Made by a program: the position numbers and the translations under genes
Notes under the pieces: generated by a model
Seen by the model: the letters and a program-made list of their open reading frames with translations, nothing else
Database searches by the model: none
What the model was told of the DNA's origin: nothing
Source of the DNA: Bradysia coprophila
Lineage: Eukaryota > Arthropoda > Insecta > Diptera > Sciaridae
DNA: 64,000 nucleotides
Reading direction: 5' to 3'
Assembly: GCF_014529535.1 (NCBI RefSeq)
Contig: NW_023503313.1
Location: forward strand, 2,004,081 to 2,068,080
Shown: one piece after another, positions 13,431 to 24,936 of the stretch
How the letters are laid out: each line of letters begins with the position of its first letter
How positions within the stretch are numbered: the first letter of the stretch is position 1

Positions 13431-15521
13431 TTTGGTGGAGAATGGAATTCCCGAGATTAGGTTCCGAGATAGATTATGTTGGTCTAACGATCTAGCTGTT
13501 GTTGCTAACCGAATTTTCGTATCTATTTCAATAGTATAATATTTCTTGTGATTTTGCCTTGTAAACGAATAAATAGAACAAAAATTAACGAGTGTGAAGT
13601 TTGCGGCCAGAGCGAAGCGAGCTTAAGCTTTATTGAAAACATACGCCATTTTTTACCGGGTCATTTTATAAACAACGTTTCGAAGATTTTCAGTGAAACT
13701 AAACAGAATTAAATTGTTAATGAGATATTTAGACCTTTCTAGTAGTTACTTCTTCCAAATATGCCTTTGTGGTCATCAAAATTACGTTTCATTGAAATAA
13801 ACCAATAAATCATTAGCAATACAAATACTATTGAGAAGTTCAGCCAGTTAAGCGATCTGACGTACCCAACAGAGGTGGAACCTAGGGATGTGATACGTTA
13901 TAAAGGGATTTTTCGGAAACGGAGAAAGCTTCTGAAAATATCTCATATTTTGGTCGTTTCTTATTGCAGTTTATGTAACCAAACAAGGAATATTTGTGTT
14001 AGTAGTTGATATACGACCGATATGTATAAAAAAAACGTTAAATTTCCTCATCATCATAAAAGCTAACATTGTGACGTTCCTCAACATTTCCTCAACATCT
14101 GCCACTTGTGACGCAATTTTTTCTAAAATTTTCTTTCTTAAATTTTTAGGGTCAATTTTTTGTTGATAAATTTTCGCCACAGAAAGCGTCACCCTCAGCG
14201 ATATCAGTTATTTTGTAAGTAGAAACAGGGACTTGCGTCACAATTTTACCTTTTAGGGTTTTCTTGCGGATGGTAGTATAAAGCTAACATTGTGAATGTA
14301 ATATTTATAAACAGTTTAAATGTTCGATATGCAAGCATAAACTTGTTTTGGAATCACTCAAAATCCTCAGATCATTTTAATTGGATATTCCTTCGTTATC
14401 CTATTTAACCATTTCTTAAAATCAATTCTAATTATGTTCCTTATAAAGTTCAAGCTGAAATCAACTTACAGTCAAGGTCACTACAATTTAGACATTGATT
14501 TGTTTGAGATATATTTTCAGCTGGTTCACTCACACAAACGTCTCTACGGGTGAAATAGTACAACGGGCGTGGTACTATTATGAAAACACTGACTTCCAGG
14601 GATTATTTGGGATTATTTTGAAGTCGGTGACCCCTCGGATAAAACCGTTTAAAGACTTATGAGTAGACGGCTTTTGTATGAGTGGACCAGCTGAAAAACA
14701 GTTGAAGCAAATTCATATCTATATTTCACTACCATTTAATGTATCTACTTACCACTTTTACATTCCCTAATTTCCCTAATTGTACTAATACTTACAAAGT
14801 TTTTGATTTGTCAGCGCTGTCGAATGATTTCATTAACCTTGTCATTGTTTATTTACTTTGGAGAGTATCTGCAAAACCGATTCTCATATTCACATATAAT
14901 ATTCATTTTCTAAAAATTTCTGTACAAGTTATGGTCAGCCCAGAAAGTACTTTCGCAAATGAGGTACAATTTCTTTACTCCCACAAACGCCTGTTCATTA
15001 TTTTAATAAAATACCAATTGCAGTTCATACTGTATATGATCTAGTTACGGTCATAACTGATACACGTTCCATTTCTATAATTTCTGAATGATTCACCGAA
15101 ATAATTGATTATAGTCGAAATGACAATAATGTGTCGAATGGAATAATCAGTTTCAATGTTTATCGTAGATTCACAGCAATGATGAGAGATCGAAACGGCC
15201 GCTGTGAACTTCAATTCCAAGGTTATTTTATTGGGGGGAGACATTCAAAAATTACGCGCGTTTTTCAGCGAGAAGAGGTCTGACAAAAGTAAGTGCTTCA
15301 TACATTTGCCAAAACAAAATTTCAAGAGGGTCACCGAGTTGCATCCAACTTTTTTTCGGATAAAGGTAACTAAAGTTTTACTTTTCGTCACTGAGATGAG
15401 ATTTTTTTTTATTGCGTTGAACGTCACCCGCGACCACATTTAACTTTTAATGCATATTTTTGTTACGCTGAATAAAGACACATGAAACGCAAATTAATCT
15501 ACCGAAATTCTTCGGTAAGAA
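13431..15521. other. Intergenic stretch with one inverted repeat
   Basis: No gene was recognised. AAGTTTTACTTTTCGTCACTG (15370-15392) is the inverse of a motif seen at about 23562 and 31752. Confidence 0.5.
14514..14697. repeat. Inverted-repeat element
   Basis: TTTTCAGCTGGTTCACTCAC at 14514 is inverted near 14668-14697 (AGTGGACCAGCTGAAAA), with an imperfect inner arm. The interior has no coding frame. Confidence 0.7.
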
Positions 15522-15529
15522 GACTACAC

Positions 15530-16359
15530 CAGGCATGAGCGCTGACGGAGAAACTTCGGCGGCGGCTAGCCGAAAAAATTTTCTCGGCGGCGGCGAAAAA
15601 GTCGGCTTGAGCCGGCTTAAAACGGCTCGGCTGGAGGTTCCTTTTAACTTTTTTTTTAAATAAAAACGTTTAGATAAATTCATGGAAAATGAACTAGTAA
15701 GCATGAAAATGAAATTGTACGGAAAGCGAAAATGTAGGTAGATTAGGTTGTTCAAAGTGCAAGTGGAACTGGTCTTGTTACAAGCAAGTCTCTAAGTCTA
15801 AGGTTCACTAACACGTCAAGTTTTATTGCCTCAAAACTTGAACTAAATGAAAAATCATGCTCCAGTACACTCATTTAACTCATTAAGAAAATGGTTTTCG
15901 AGAAGAAATCGAAAGCTCACGAAAATCAAGTAAAAATTGAAAAGAAAAAAAATCGAGAAAATTCGCAAAGATCGATAAAGTTTTCTCAAATTTGTGAATT
16001 AACTGATTGTGCGCCGTCGGCTCGTTCCGCAAAGGTCATACTTGCCAAAACAACAAGCTTAGAAGCGAGGACGTAATATACCATTCTGGAAAATTCATGA
16101 AAATTCAAGAAAATTTTCTTAATTTTCTTAATTTTGAAAAAAAAATTCAAAAAGTACTTGAGCTGCTTAGGATCAACAGAAATCTCGGTTTTCAAAATTA
16201 TTTCACCCATTCACCTTTCGAAATCTTTATTTCATTTTCCAGCCGTTTCAAGCCGGCTTGAGCCGTGTTTTTGGCACCGGCTCGGCTGCGGCGCGGCTTG
16301 CTCAAAAATGGCCGGCGGTGGCTTGATCGGCGGCTTATTTTCGGCGGCGCTCATGCCTG
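15530..16359. mobile_element. hAT-type non-autonomous element, GC-rich ends, 830 bp
   Basis: The terminal inverted repeats CAGGCATGAGCGC and GCGCTCATGCCTG lie between perfect 8-bp duplications GACTACAC (15522-15529 and 16360-16367). Both subterminal regions carry many CGGCGGCGG and GCCGGCTTGAGCC motifs, strikingly GC-rich against the AT-rich surroundings. The central part is AT-rich and no transposase was seen. Confidence 0.9.
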
Positions 16360-16367
16360 GACTACAC

Positions 16368-19300
16368 TTCAAACAAAAAGCAAAATTATTGATGTACATC
16401 GAATTCATGTTCTAACTGAATGAACTGGCTTATTTCAAAAAGAAAACCGTTTATGTTAATAGCCGAAAAACCCAATGTGTTTTTTTTATGAAAATGAAAT
16501 TACAACTCGTGTGCAAAAATGTATAATATTCACTAATTAACGCTCAATTAAAGAATTCAAAACTATGAGACTATGGAAAATTAATAACACTCTCTGTACG
16601 AATGCGAAGAACTAAGAAGAAAGCGATAAGATATCAGATTCAGCTCGCCAATTCGATTGCATTTACTCTAGTTTTCACCCAAATTTTTTCTTTTAATTTC
16701 ATCCATTGCTTACATTTCATTAAAGCATCCAACATGACTAACCAACATTAGAAATACAGAAACATCTCTAACTTTCGATTCTGCGTTTAGTGAATAGGAA
16801 CTGGCAAGAAAAAAGTATTATTCTTCTAACATCATTTCATTTGACTATTATCACGCAAATTTTGATATGGTTGATGGGATTTTCGTTACTCGGCAGAAAA
16901 AAATTTTTTACGAAAAAATTAAAATTAAATTTGAGCCGAATCAACTGATTTGGTTGTGCTGTAAGCTAAGCAAGAATATTGAAAAGAAAAACGGTGTGAC
17001 ATCTTCTACACTCCATTTTAACGCTGAATTTACTTATCACTTCCGGGTCCAAGTATGTACCTATTTCCTATTTCCGTCTTGCAATAAAAGGCAGACCACG
17101 TGTTAAATGCATCTCAGGAGTTAAGTAGAACTTTTCAAATAACTAATATCGGTTGCTGTTTCTGGTTCCGGTTCACATGCCTCGCAGGACTAGTGTCCAA
17201 ATCGTATCTATCCAAGTTTGGCTTTGAATAATTTATACAATCAAGAAGTCCATGAAAAGCTATAATTCTTTGTAATAAAAAGTAAGTCGCAGGGAAAGAA
17301 ATTTTCGGCTTTTATTCCTCCAAAAAAATCCTCCAAAACTACACAATCATAAAACTAGCTGGTAGCTAGAGGAACTTAACAACTAGTGAAAAGCACTTAA
17401 CATTTCTGATATCGAAAGCAACGATAAAAATGAGCGATGACCGCCGATTAACGTGGTATTATATATCGAAATGAATCTCAAAACAAATGAAGTAAAAGAT
17501 GTTTTATCAAACAGGTTTCTAACAAGTTTGATAACAGGTTTTGATCCGAATGTGTGAGTTACTTCTATTCCTGGCTAATGTGACAGGTTTTTCGTTTTTC
17601 TTCGAGACACTCAAGAACTTCCAAACTAAAAGGCTGAGAAACTCATGTTTGATTAAAAATATGATGAATTTGATTCATTGCTTATGTGACAGTACGGAGA
17701 ACCATCTTTGAGTTACTTAGAAGTTGACGTAACACTTGCCAATTATACCAAATTAACCAATTAGGGTGGGTAGTATTTAAACTTTGATTTTTTTAAATGC
17801 ATGACCCGAGGTTGTACGCAGAATTGTCTTAAGAATTAATTGGCAATAACATGTCGGAGATTAAAACTCGATTCGTGTGGTTCTGTTAACTTTCCCTACC
17901 AAGATTTTTCGACCAAACCAACTTTATTTGCGGATCAAGACTGTCGTGTGAGGTATGCCTGAATAGGTAATGTTATGTAGAATCCAGTGCAGGTACACTT
18001 TTGGATATCACAGAAGTGCTCGGGTTATTGCTTTTATCAATGCCTTAAATTAAACATTTTTTGTAATCATTTTTTAAATCATAAATCATAAATCGCAATT
18101 GCTCTGACAGAAATTCGGCTGCTAGAGAATATATTCCTATTTTCTCAGGCTCGTGTTTGCAAAGCAGCCACTACAAAAGGGAATGAATGAATGAATGAAA
18201 CAAATCGAAAAGACGTCTACACATGAGTCTCAATATTCACTTTCCCACATAAGTCACATGTAGGTAACACGGTGCTTTTCATATGCAAATTTTCAATATT
18301 ATCGTCGCATTGTAATAGGGATACCGTAATACGAAAACAAATTATTAATTTAACGCATTATACGCACACAGTTTAAATAAGAAGAGAATATCTATTAAAT
18401 CAACTAAATTTCGAATTATTTGGCTTTTGTTCAGTGTTAACTAATGATCGACATGAATTTTATTGGTGAAATTATTTTTTGAATGGATTTGGTTGGTTTT
18501 ATCTCGGTTTTCTATTTGAATTTATTACTTCGTTTAAATAGAAAAATTCGTCTTCACTTCAAATTCACTTCGATTAAAAATTAAAAATCGAAAAGTTAAG
18601 GTCAGCACCTGACACAATTCGTACAATTTCAATATATATTTTCACGTAAAACGGCTCTATTAAAACGATGGTAACGATAGGAACGAGAAGTTAACATGTC
18701 CAATTCGACAGATCAACTTTGTGGAACGGATTTTCCAGTATAATGTGGACGATCGAGATTAAATTTTTTTGGTTTGAATTAAAATGCTTTCAATTGAGAA
18801 TATAAACGTTATTCAGCAACTTGTCAGATTACAATCGGAGTTTGTGTTTAAAGACTTTTCGATTTATTGTTCAATGATCTGTCTGGGCATTTAAACTTAC
18901 AACATTTTGATATATTTATGCGTCAGTCATGGCACATAAAATGAAATAACAACTGAACTGATATTTTGAAAAGTTTCTATCTATTTATAAGGTGATTAGA
19001 GAGGTGTGAGTTGCTGTGTCTACGTCTACGTCAAATAAAGTTTTACTACAATTTACAGTTATATTAAAGAGACGTCCTAGAGAATTAGACTAATACGATT
19101 CTTACACAATAAGTGCAGTAATAGTAGAGAGTGTACCGCTGTCCCAATTTTTATTTTATCCAATACAGTGTTTTTCGCTCTTTTTTTACTTTTTTACCTG
19201 TCGTCTTAAGAAAGACGCACAGGTGTTTAGAGGGTCTACGGATTATCTGTGTAAGAAAAGAAATTTCGTCCATTGATCCACCGTTCACTCAGAGTCTCAG

Positions 19301-20207
19301 CGTCAGTTTTTCACCATATTCAAGACTTCGACCGAGCTAAACAGAACAATAAAGACAATAAAAACCACGACAGGAGGGCCATATTCTAAGTCCAAGTACA
19401 GTCAAAACCGCGTAAAAACGCAAGAGCGAATTAAACTAAAACAAACAGTCGTATTGGGTGCTCAGAAAAACATTCCATAAAGTCGAACGTTCCTTCCCCA
19501 TTCAAAAAAAAAATGTTTTTGATGAAATTTCAAACACCCTTCTGAAATCTTTCTGTCAGAAAAGTTCAGTGAGTTGACATTTTTGATAAAGTCTATCTGA
19601 TGTGCTTGATCCGCTAACAATAATTCAATCCACCAACATTATTATAATGAAAATAACACGATAAGAAGAAAAGAGCAAATCGGTTGAAACGAAACAATAA
19701 ACTCACATGCTATTAATGGGCTCTGTCAATGAATAGCAATATCCGTCTAATTTCGTATCGATTTTCCATTTAGCGTTTTTTCATGTAGCTCAAAATTTCC
19801 CTCTTCAGTCTAGTTATAGTTCTTTGACCAAAAAACGTATATGTGGAATCTAAATATTGCAAATGATATTGCACCTATCACGAAATTAAAAGAAAGATTT
19901 TCGAATTATAAATTAATTGCGTGCATCATATCATCAAATCGTAATTGGATATTTGCAAGCATAGAATGTGCAGTAAGTGTGAAAACAATAAAAGTAGAAG
20001 ATGTTCATCAACAATTATCAGTCGAGATTTGTATCTTAATCCGAAAAGGTTGGAACGGTATTATAGGATAAGGAGATGTACTAAAGTGGCTGATATTTAG
20101 AAGAAAAGAAATAAAACACACAAAAACCTAAGTTAACAAATCCACAAGTGAATCAAAGGAAATCAAATTATTGCTGAACAATTTTTGTAAATAAAATCAT
20201 AGAAACA
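16368..20207. other. AT-rich intergenic stretch upstream of the second Osiris gene
   Basis: No gene was recognised. It includes GAATGAATGAATGAATG (18181-18197). AAACAAATGAAGTAAAAGAT at about 17482 is also found at about 11668. No TATA box close to 20208 was convincing. Confidence 0.5.
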
Positions 20208-23196
20208 ATGTTCCCGAAGTGCCTAGTGTTCTTGTTCGCATTGAATGTGTTCAGTTCGGTGATGGAATGTACCGCCTACACGTTAAGTGATCACTTGAAC
20301 TGGGAATGTGCTAACAATGCAACATGTTTGAGTAAAGTGTCCAGTACAATTTTGGAAAAATTGAAACAAAACGAATCGATTAATTTCGGCGGTATGTCAG
20401 TTGATCCGATCGATACGACTCAATTTAGCGGTAGATCGTTTTCATTTACGGGACTCCTGAATGGCAATCGGCTGAAAGTGCCACTTGGTCCTGTGTTGAT
20501 GAGTGTGCAGAGATCGAAAGATTACAGCGATTACATTGAAGTAGCTTTGTTGAAGAAATCCAATGAAGGTACGATATTTGATCGAACAATGAAGCGATAT
20601 ATGTTTAAGCTTTCGAGAAATTCAAGTTTTGATCAATAAGGAAGATCTAACGCCAGAATATTATTTTTCTTTTCTTTTTTTAATTTTGTGCGGAATGTGT
20701 GTTTTTGCCATGGTCATGAGGATATGAATGGCCAACAATCTAAAGCATTTGATAGTTCGGTTCGTGAAAATAACGTCGTGTAATTTTGGTGAATGAACGA
20801 TTCGGCTTTTCTGCAACATTTTCTTCCGTTTGGTTTCCTTTTTTTTATGCATGGAATGCATCGTCAACTCTTAAGACACTTTTTTCATATGAGGGATTTG
20901 ACAACATTTTTACCTCGCTGATATTCTGAAAGCTACAGGGTGGGAAGCAGGGACTATTTTTGAGAAATCGGATTTCTCAAAATTCTTAGCAAATTCTCAA
21001 ATTACTCAACAATTTCTCAAATTTTTTAAAGGTATAAAACATGGTTTAACAATGAAATTGTATGTGTAGACAGACATAAAAGTAACCAGAGAGCTCGTAC
21101 AGTCGAAAAAGAAATAAGTAATTAACACCTTTGATATTCAGTTTTCAAGTATTTATCAAAACTAGCTGTCTAAATCAGTTCCAAAAACGATTAATATATT
21201 GTCAACATCGTTAGACACGTAACAAATTTAATTTGCCTAAATTTTATTCAGAAGAACAAGAAAAATATTTTGTACAATTTTGAGAAATTTAAAGAAATAT
21301 TTCTCAAATTTCTCAAAGAATTCTCAAAATTCTCAAAAAATTTCTCAAAAATAGTCCCTGGTGGGAAGAGCGAAATTCGACATGTTTCTAATTTGGGAGT
21401 CGGTGTTGTTTTGGTTGAACAAATTGAAAATCTAGATTTTTGTCAGTGACGCCATCGCAACAAGAATGATTTATTAAAATAAAAAGTCTAGGCATTTGTT
21501 GAACAAATTTTGTGTGGAATCATTTACAAACCACAACAACTCCTAAAACATAAAACATCCCAAATTTCTCCTTCTAATAGCTGTAGAGGTAGAGCGAATA
21601 GACTATGAATTTTATGAGTGCCTCTACCTGAGGTTCAAACTAAATCAAAATGGGATAGGAAAATAATATGATAATAGGAAGTAATTCAGCTGCTGTATTT
21701 CATCAAAGTAAATCTTTTTACGTGTTACGGCATGTTTCATTTTCATTTACATTGTCAAATCACGTAAAGCATTGTACTTACGAGGTTCCAAGTTGTGATT
21801 TGACAAGTGGGTAATACAGCCCTCCCCTTCGGATCGGGCTGTAACAACCCACTTATCAAATACACAATTTGGAACCTTGGAAGTAATATACTAACTTTAC
21901 TAGAGAGATAATGATGCTTTTGCCTCACAGGTCAAAACCCTTTAAGTCGATCGTAAAGTAAAATGACATAATGCACACGGGAAGTAATTTGATATCTCGT
22001 ATTGAGTAGGATGATTTACTTCCCTGGTATAGTTATCTACTATTCCTCTGACAACATCAATTAACGAATTTATGATCTTATGCTTAGTACTGCCAATGAT
22101 TAAACGATATCAATGATTACACGTGTAATTCGCAATATAATTAAAATATACAAGCAATAAAAAAAAAATTATGATTAAATTGTGTGATTTAATAGCCCAA
22201 TTAGAAGAATGGTGGAAGATAAAATCAAAAATGTTTTGTTAGAACCAAGTATACACCTGATGATTGAGTTGTTTTAGAAAGTGTCTGAAACGGCTCATAA
22301 AATCATTTTTATGAACGATGGGTAATCGGTTTTTTTATGTAAATGTGCAATAAATGTAGAGGATTGTATTACAGTCAATGAAAACTTGTTGCGATCACAA
22401 TGTATAACAATTTTTTTTTGTTTACGTAGGTCGCGGTCGTACTGGCGGATTCGGTGGTGGTCTTGGAGGTGGTGGTGGAGGTGGCGGCGGTGGTGGTGGT
22501 GGTGGAGGTATTGGAGGTGGAATTGGAAAAGATAGAAAACATCTTCAACTGTACATTCCCTTATTCCTTGCTATGAATGCTATTGGCTGGATGGGTTTGG
22601 CCATGAAAGCTGTATCAATCCTAACATTTAAAGCTTTAGTTGTATCCAAATTGGCGTTTGTTGTTATCCTGTCGATTATTGTCAAAAAATTTATGGATAC
22701 CGCAACCGAAAGGTAAGGCATTGGCATGATTCAGACAGGATGATTTATAATAATTTCAGATATTACAGAATGATTGCATCCCATCATTTTGAGCATCCCG
22801 AGCCAATTATGATGCCATACAACATGGAATACACTCTACCCAGTCATTCGTACCATAGTACTGATTTAGGTGCAAGCGATATTTATTCGTTGCAAATGTC
22901 AGGTGGACACGATCATGTTGGCTCCCATGGACTGGAAGGTCTGGCCGCTGAAAGTTCGCTTAGTCATATTGTCAATTTGCATAATGCAACGCAACCGGAA
23001 GGCTTGGTTGGGCTACAAACCGTTGCAAAAGTGAAACGACAGGACAAGGATATGTGGGCAGGTAAGTTTTGGTAGTGAATTTCCACTGGAATATTCATAG
23101 ATTGAATGTTTTGGCTTAGGACTTAGACGCAAACCGGCTTTTTATTTAGCAAGAAGTCCTGTTCAAATGTACCGGCAAATTAATCAAATGCAATAG
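20208..23196 (+). CDS. Glycine-rich Osiris family protein, 4 exons, 340 aa
   Basis: Exons are 20208-20568, 22430-22712, 22760-23061 and 23120-23196. Every donor (GGTACG, GGTAAG, GGTAAG) and acceptor (ACGTAG, TTTCAG, GCTTAG) is canonical and the phases agree, giving 1023 nt. Residues 1-24 are a signal peptide. Two cysteines in WEC-x5-C (residues 33 and 39) match the Osiris cysteine-pair region, with an NAT glycosylation site between them. Exon 2 opens with about 25 residues of almost pure glycine. A hydrophobic DUF1676-like block follows (LYIPLFLAMNAIGWMGLAMK ... LVVSKLAFVVILSIIVKKF). The C-terminal exon ends AFYLARSPVQMYRQ..., possibly a diverged form of the Osiris AQxLAY/Tyr tail. Without splicing, exon 3 would read into an immediate stop, which supports exon 4. 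An ATTAAA at 23312-23317 may serve polyadenylation. No clear TATA box was found. The family call is strong; the orthologue is unknown. Confidence 0.88.
20948..21360. mobile_element. hAT-type MITE with TTCTCAAA interior
   Basis: The ends CAGGGACTATTTTTGAGAAA and its complement TTTCTCAAAAATAGTCCCTG lie between perfect 8-bp duplications GTGGGAAG (20940-20947 and 21361-21368). The subterminal regions are tandem TTCTCAAAATT-type repeats. It sits in intron 1 of the second Osiris gene. Confidence 0.9.
21718..21890 (+). repeat. Palindromic repeat, copy 1
   Basis: TTACGTGTTACGGCATGTTT... leads into a hairpin (CGAGGTTCCAAGTTG / CAATTTGGAACCTTG) whose loop contains CCTTCGGATCGGGCTG. The leading 70 bases recur inverted at 52990-53060. 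Confidence 0.8.
22436..22530 (+). repeat. In-frame GGN glycine-coding repeat
   Basis: Almost every codon between 22436 and 22530 is GGN, encoding a glycine-rich linker inside the second Osiris gene. It lies directly after the intron and before the hydrophobic block. Such simple-sequence tracts vary readily in length between alleles. Confidence 0.85.
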
Positions 23197-24936
23197 AAAT
23201 GTAAGTAGTAAGGGCATACACGTATATCGGTTGACTTTAATTTATTTATTGAATTTATTTATTTAATTTATATTTATTCTAATAACCTCATGTAAATGAA
23301 TGCAAAGATCGATTAAACAGAAATATTTGATAAACTGATGGCTTTTACTCATACACTACACTAACAAGCTTTCGCTGTAATGTAACATAATTCGGAAGCT
23401 TTAAAATTTCAGAGAATTTGAGTCGCCAAATATTCGCTAAGACAATATCTGTAGAGCTCAGTTCAAGTAGATATTACAGGGAAATTTAAGATAATTTTAA
23501 AGAATTTACTCTCGAGTAATGGGAGGCCCTGATAAATTACGAAGTAGTCATTTTCCCAATTCAGTGACGAAAAGTAAAACTTTCGTTGGCTTTATTGAGA
23601 ACAACATTGTGTGCCTGTATGTGGTATGAGTAACATTATGCACCAGCTCGGAGAGGGAGTTTGTGTTTATATTTGCATCGACACATAAAAAATGATATGC
23701 ACCTATGCCCACATTTTTATTTTGACGAGTTGGATGATGATCCGCGGCTTCGGCTTAGGATCACAATCTGGGCACTGGTTCATAATATTTATTATCTGTC
23801 TAGAACCATAATCTCGAGCTTATCTCTCTAGCGACTTTTTACTTATCTCGATATATCCGTTCTCGACAGATAAAAACAATAGACTACCTGCACAATCATG
23901 AAATCACTTGAAACCATTTTTGAATGAAATTTTATGTAAAAGTAGACAACATTTACCATTACACTCAAAATATCCCTTCGGTTTTTTTAAATTAATTAAG
24001 AAAATTATTTTAAGAGGAATACATACACTTATACTGTGGTAAAACATCTGTGACGTCACTAGTTGTTCGATTATTTACGTACCAACATAAAAAAACGAAA
24101 ATTTTAACAAATACATATTCTGATGTAAACTACTAGTGAATGAAAATTATGACGACGACAATTACAAAAATTACTGCTGATTTAAAATACTAATTAAGGT
24201 AATTGAGAGAACAAAATTTCTATTCATGGGTTTTAGGACCTGAATAATCAGAATAAAATAATATTGACAACTCCTGCAGGTAGCCTATTACAGATGCCAA
24301 TCGGTTTTCAGATTCCTCAGACCTAAATTTTAGACGATTTTTCATGTTTTCGTCACTGGTGTCAAAATTCACAGTGTTCTGTGTTCTTTATAACCGTTGT
24401 CGATTCATCACATAATTTTTGATCCTGTTCAGGAATAAATTTTAATTTAAAGAAACTCACTGGATACAATTAGAATACCACAATACGTTGGCACATGATA
24501 GTATAGCTTTAACATATGAGGCGCAATTCACTAAATTTTTAATTTCAAAAGATTCAACCATAGCACTGCTCCCAGCATTGATATATAAAATATTGGAGGT
24601 TGATATTATTGCTAGTAGTAGTGCTATGATTCAACACATCTCTATACACGGGCCCAGGGCTTGTTACTACTTTTTAGACTTCGATGTTCGTGCAAAGAAA
24701 AGGAAACTTAAAGATAAAATGAAAATTTTAATCCAATTATCTGGACGACATATCACACATATATTTACAATAAATTAAAAATCATAAAATAATAATGAAA
24801 AAGAAAAAAAAATGAAAATAATGTAAATTAGCATATGGAAAAAAGTCAACAATTAGATTAAAATTGAATAAATAAAATCGAGTTAAATATATTAAGTTCC
24901 AGTGAATAAATAACAAAAACAAAAAGAAAATCCCAA
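23197..24936. other. Spacer between two convergent Osiris genes
   Basis: The second and third Osiris genes end towards each other across this 1.7-kb AT-rich gap. A CAGTGACGAAAAGTAAAACT motif (23562) belongs to a dispersed family. No gene was recognised; an open frame at 24488-24778 has no supporting feature. Confidence 0.55.

Noticed and set aside
19841-20071. 76-codon frame just upstream of the second Osiris gene
   Set aside because: No homology, signal or splice support; probably untranslated leader or spacer.
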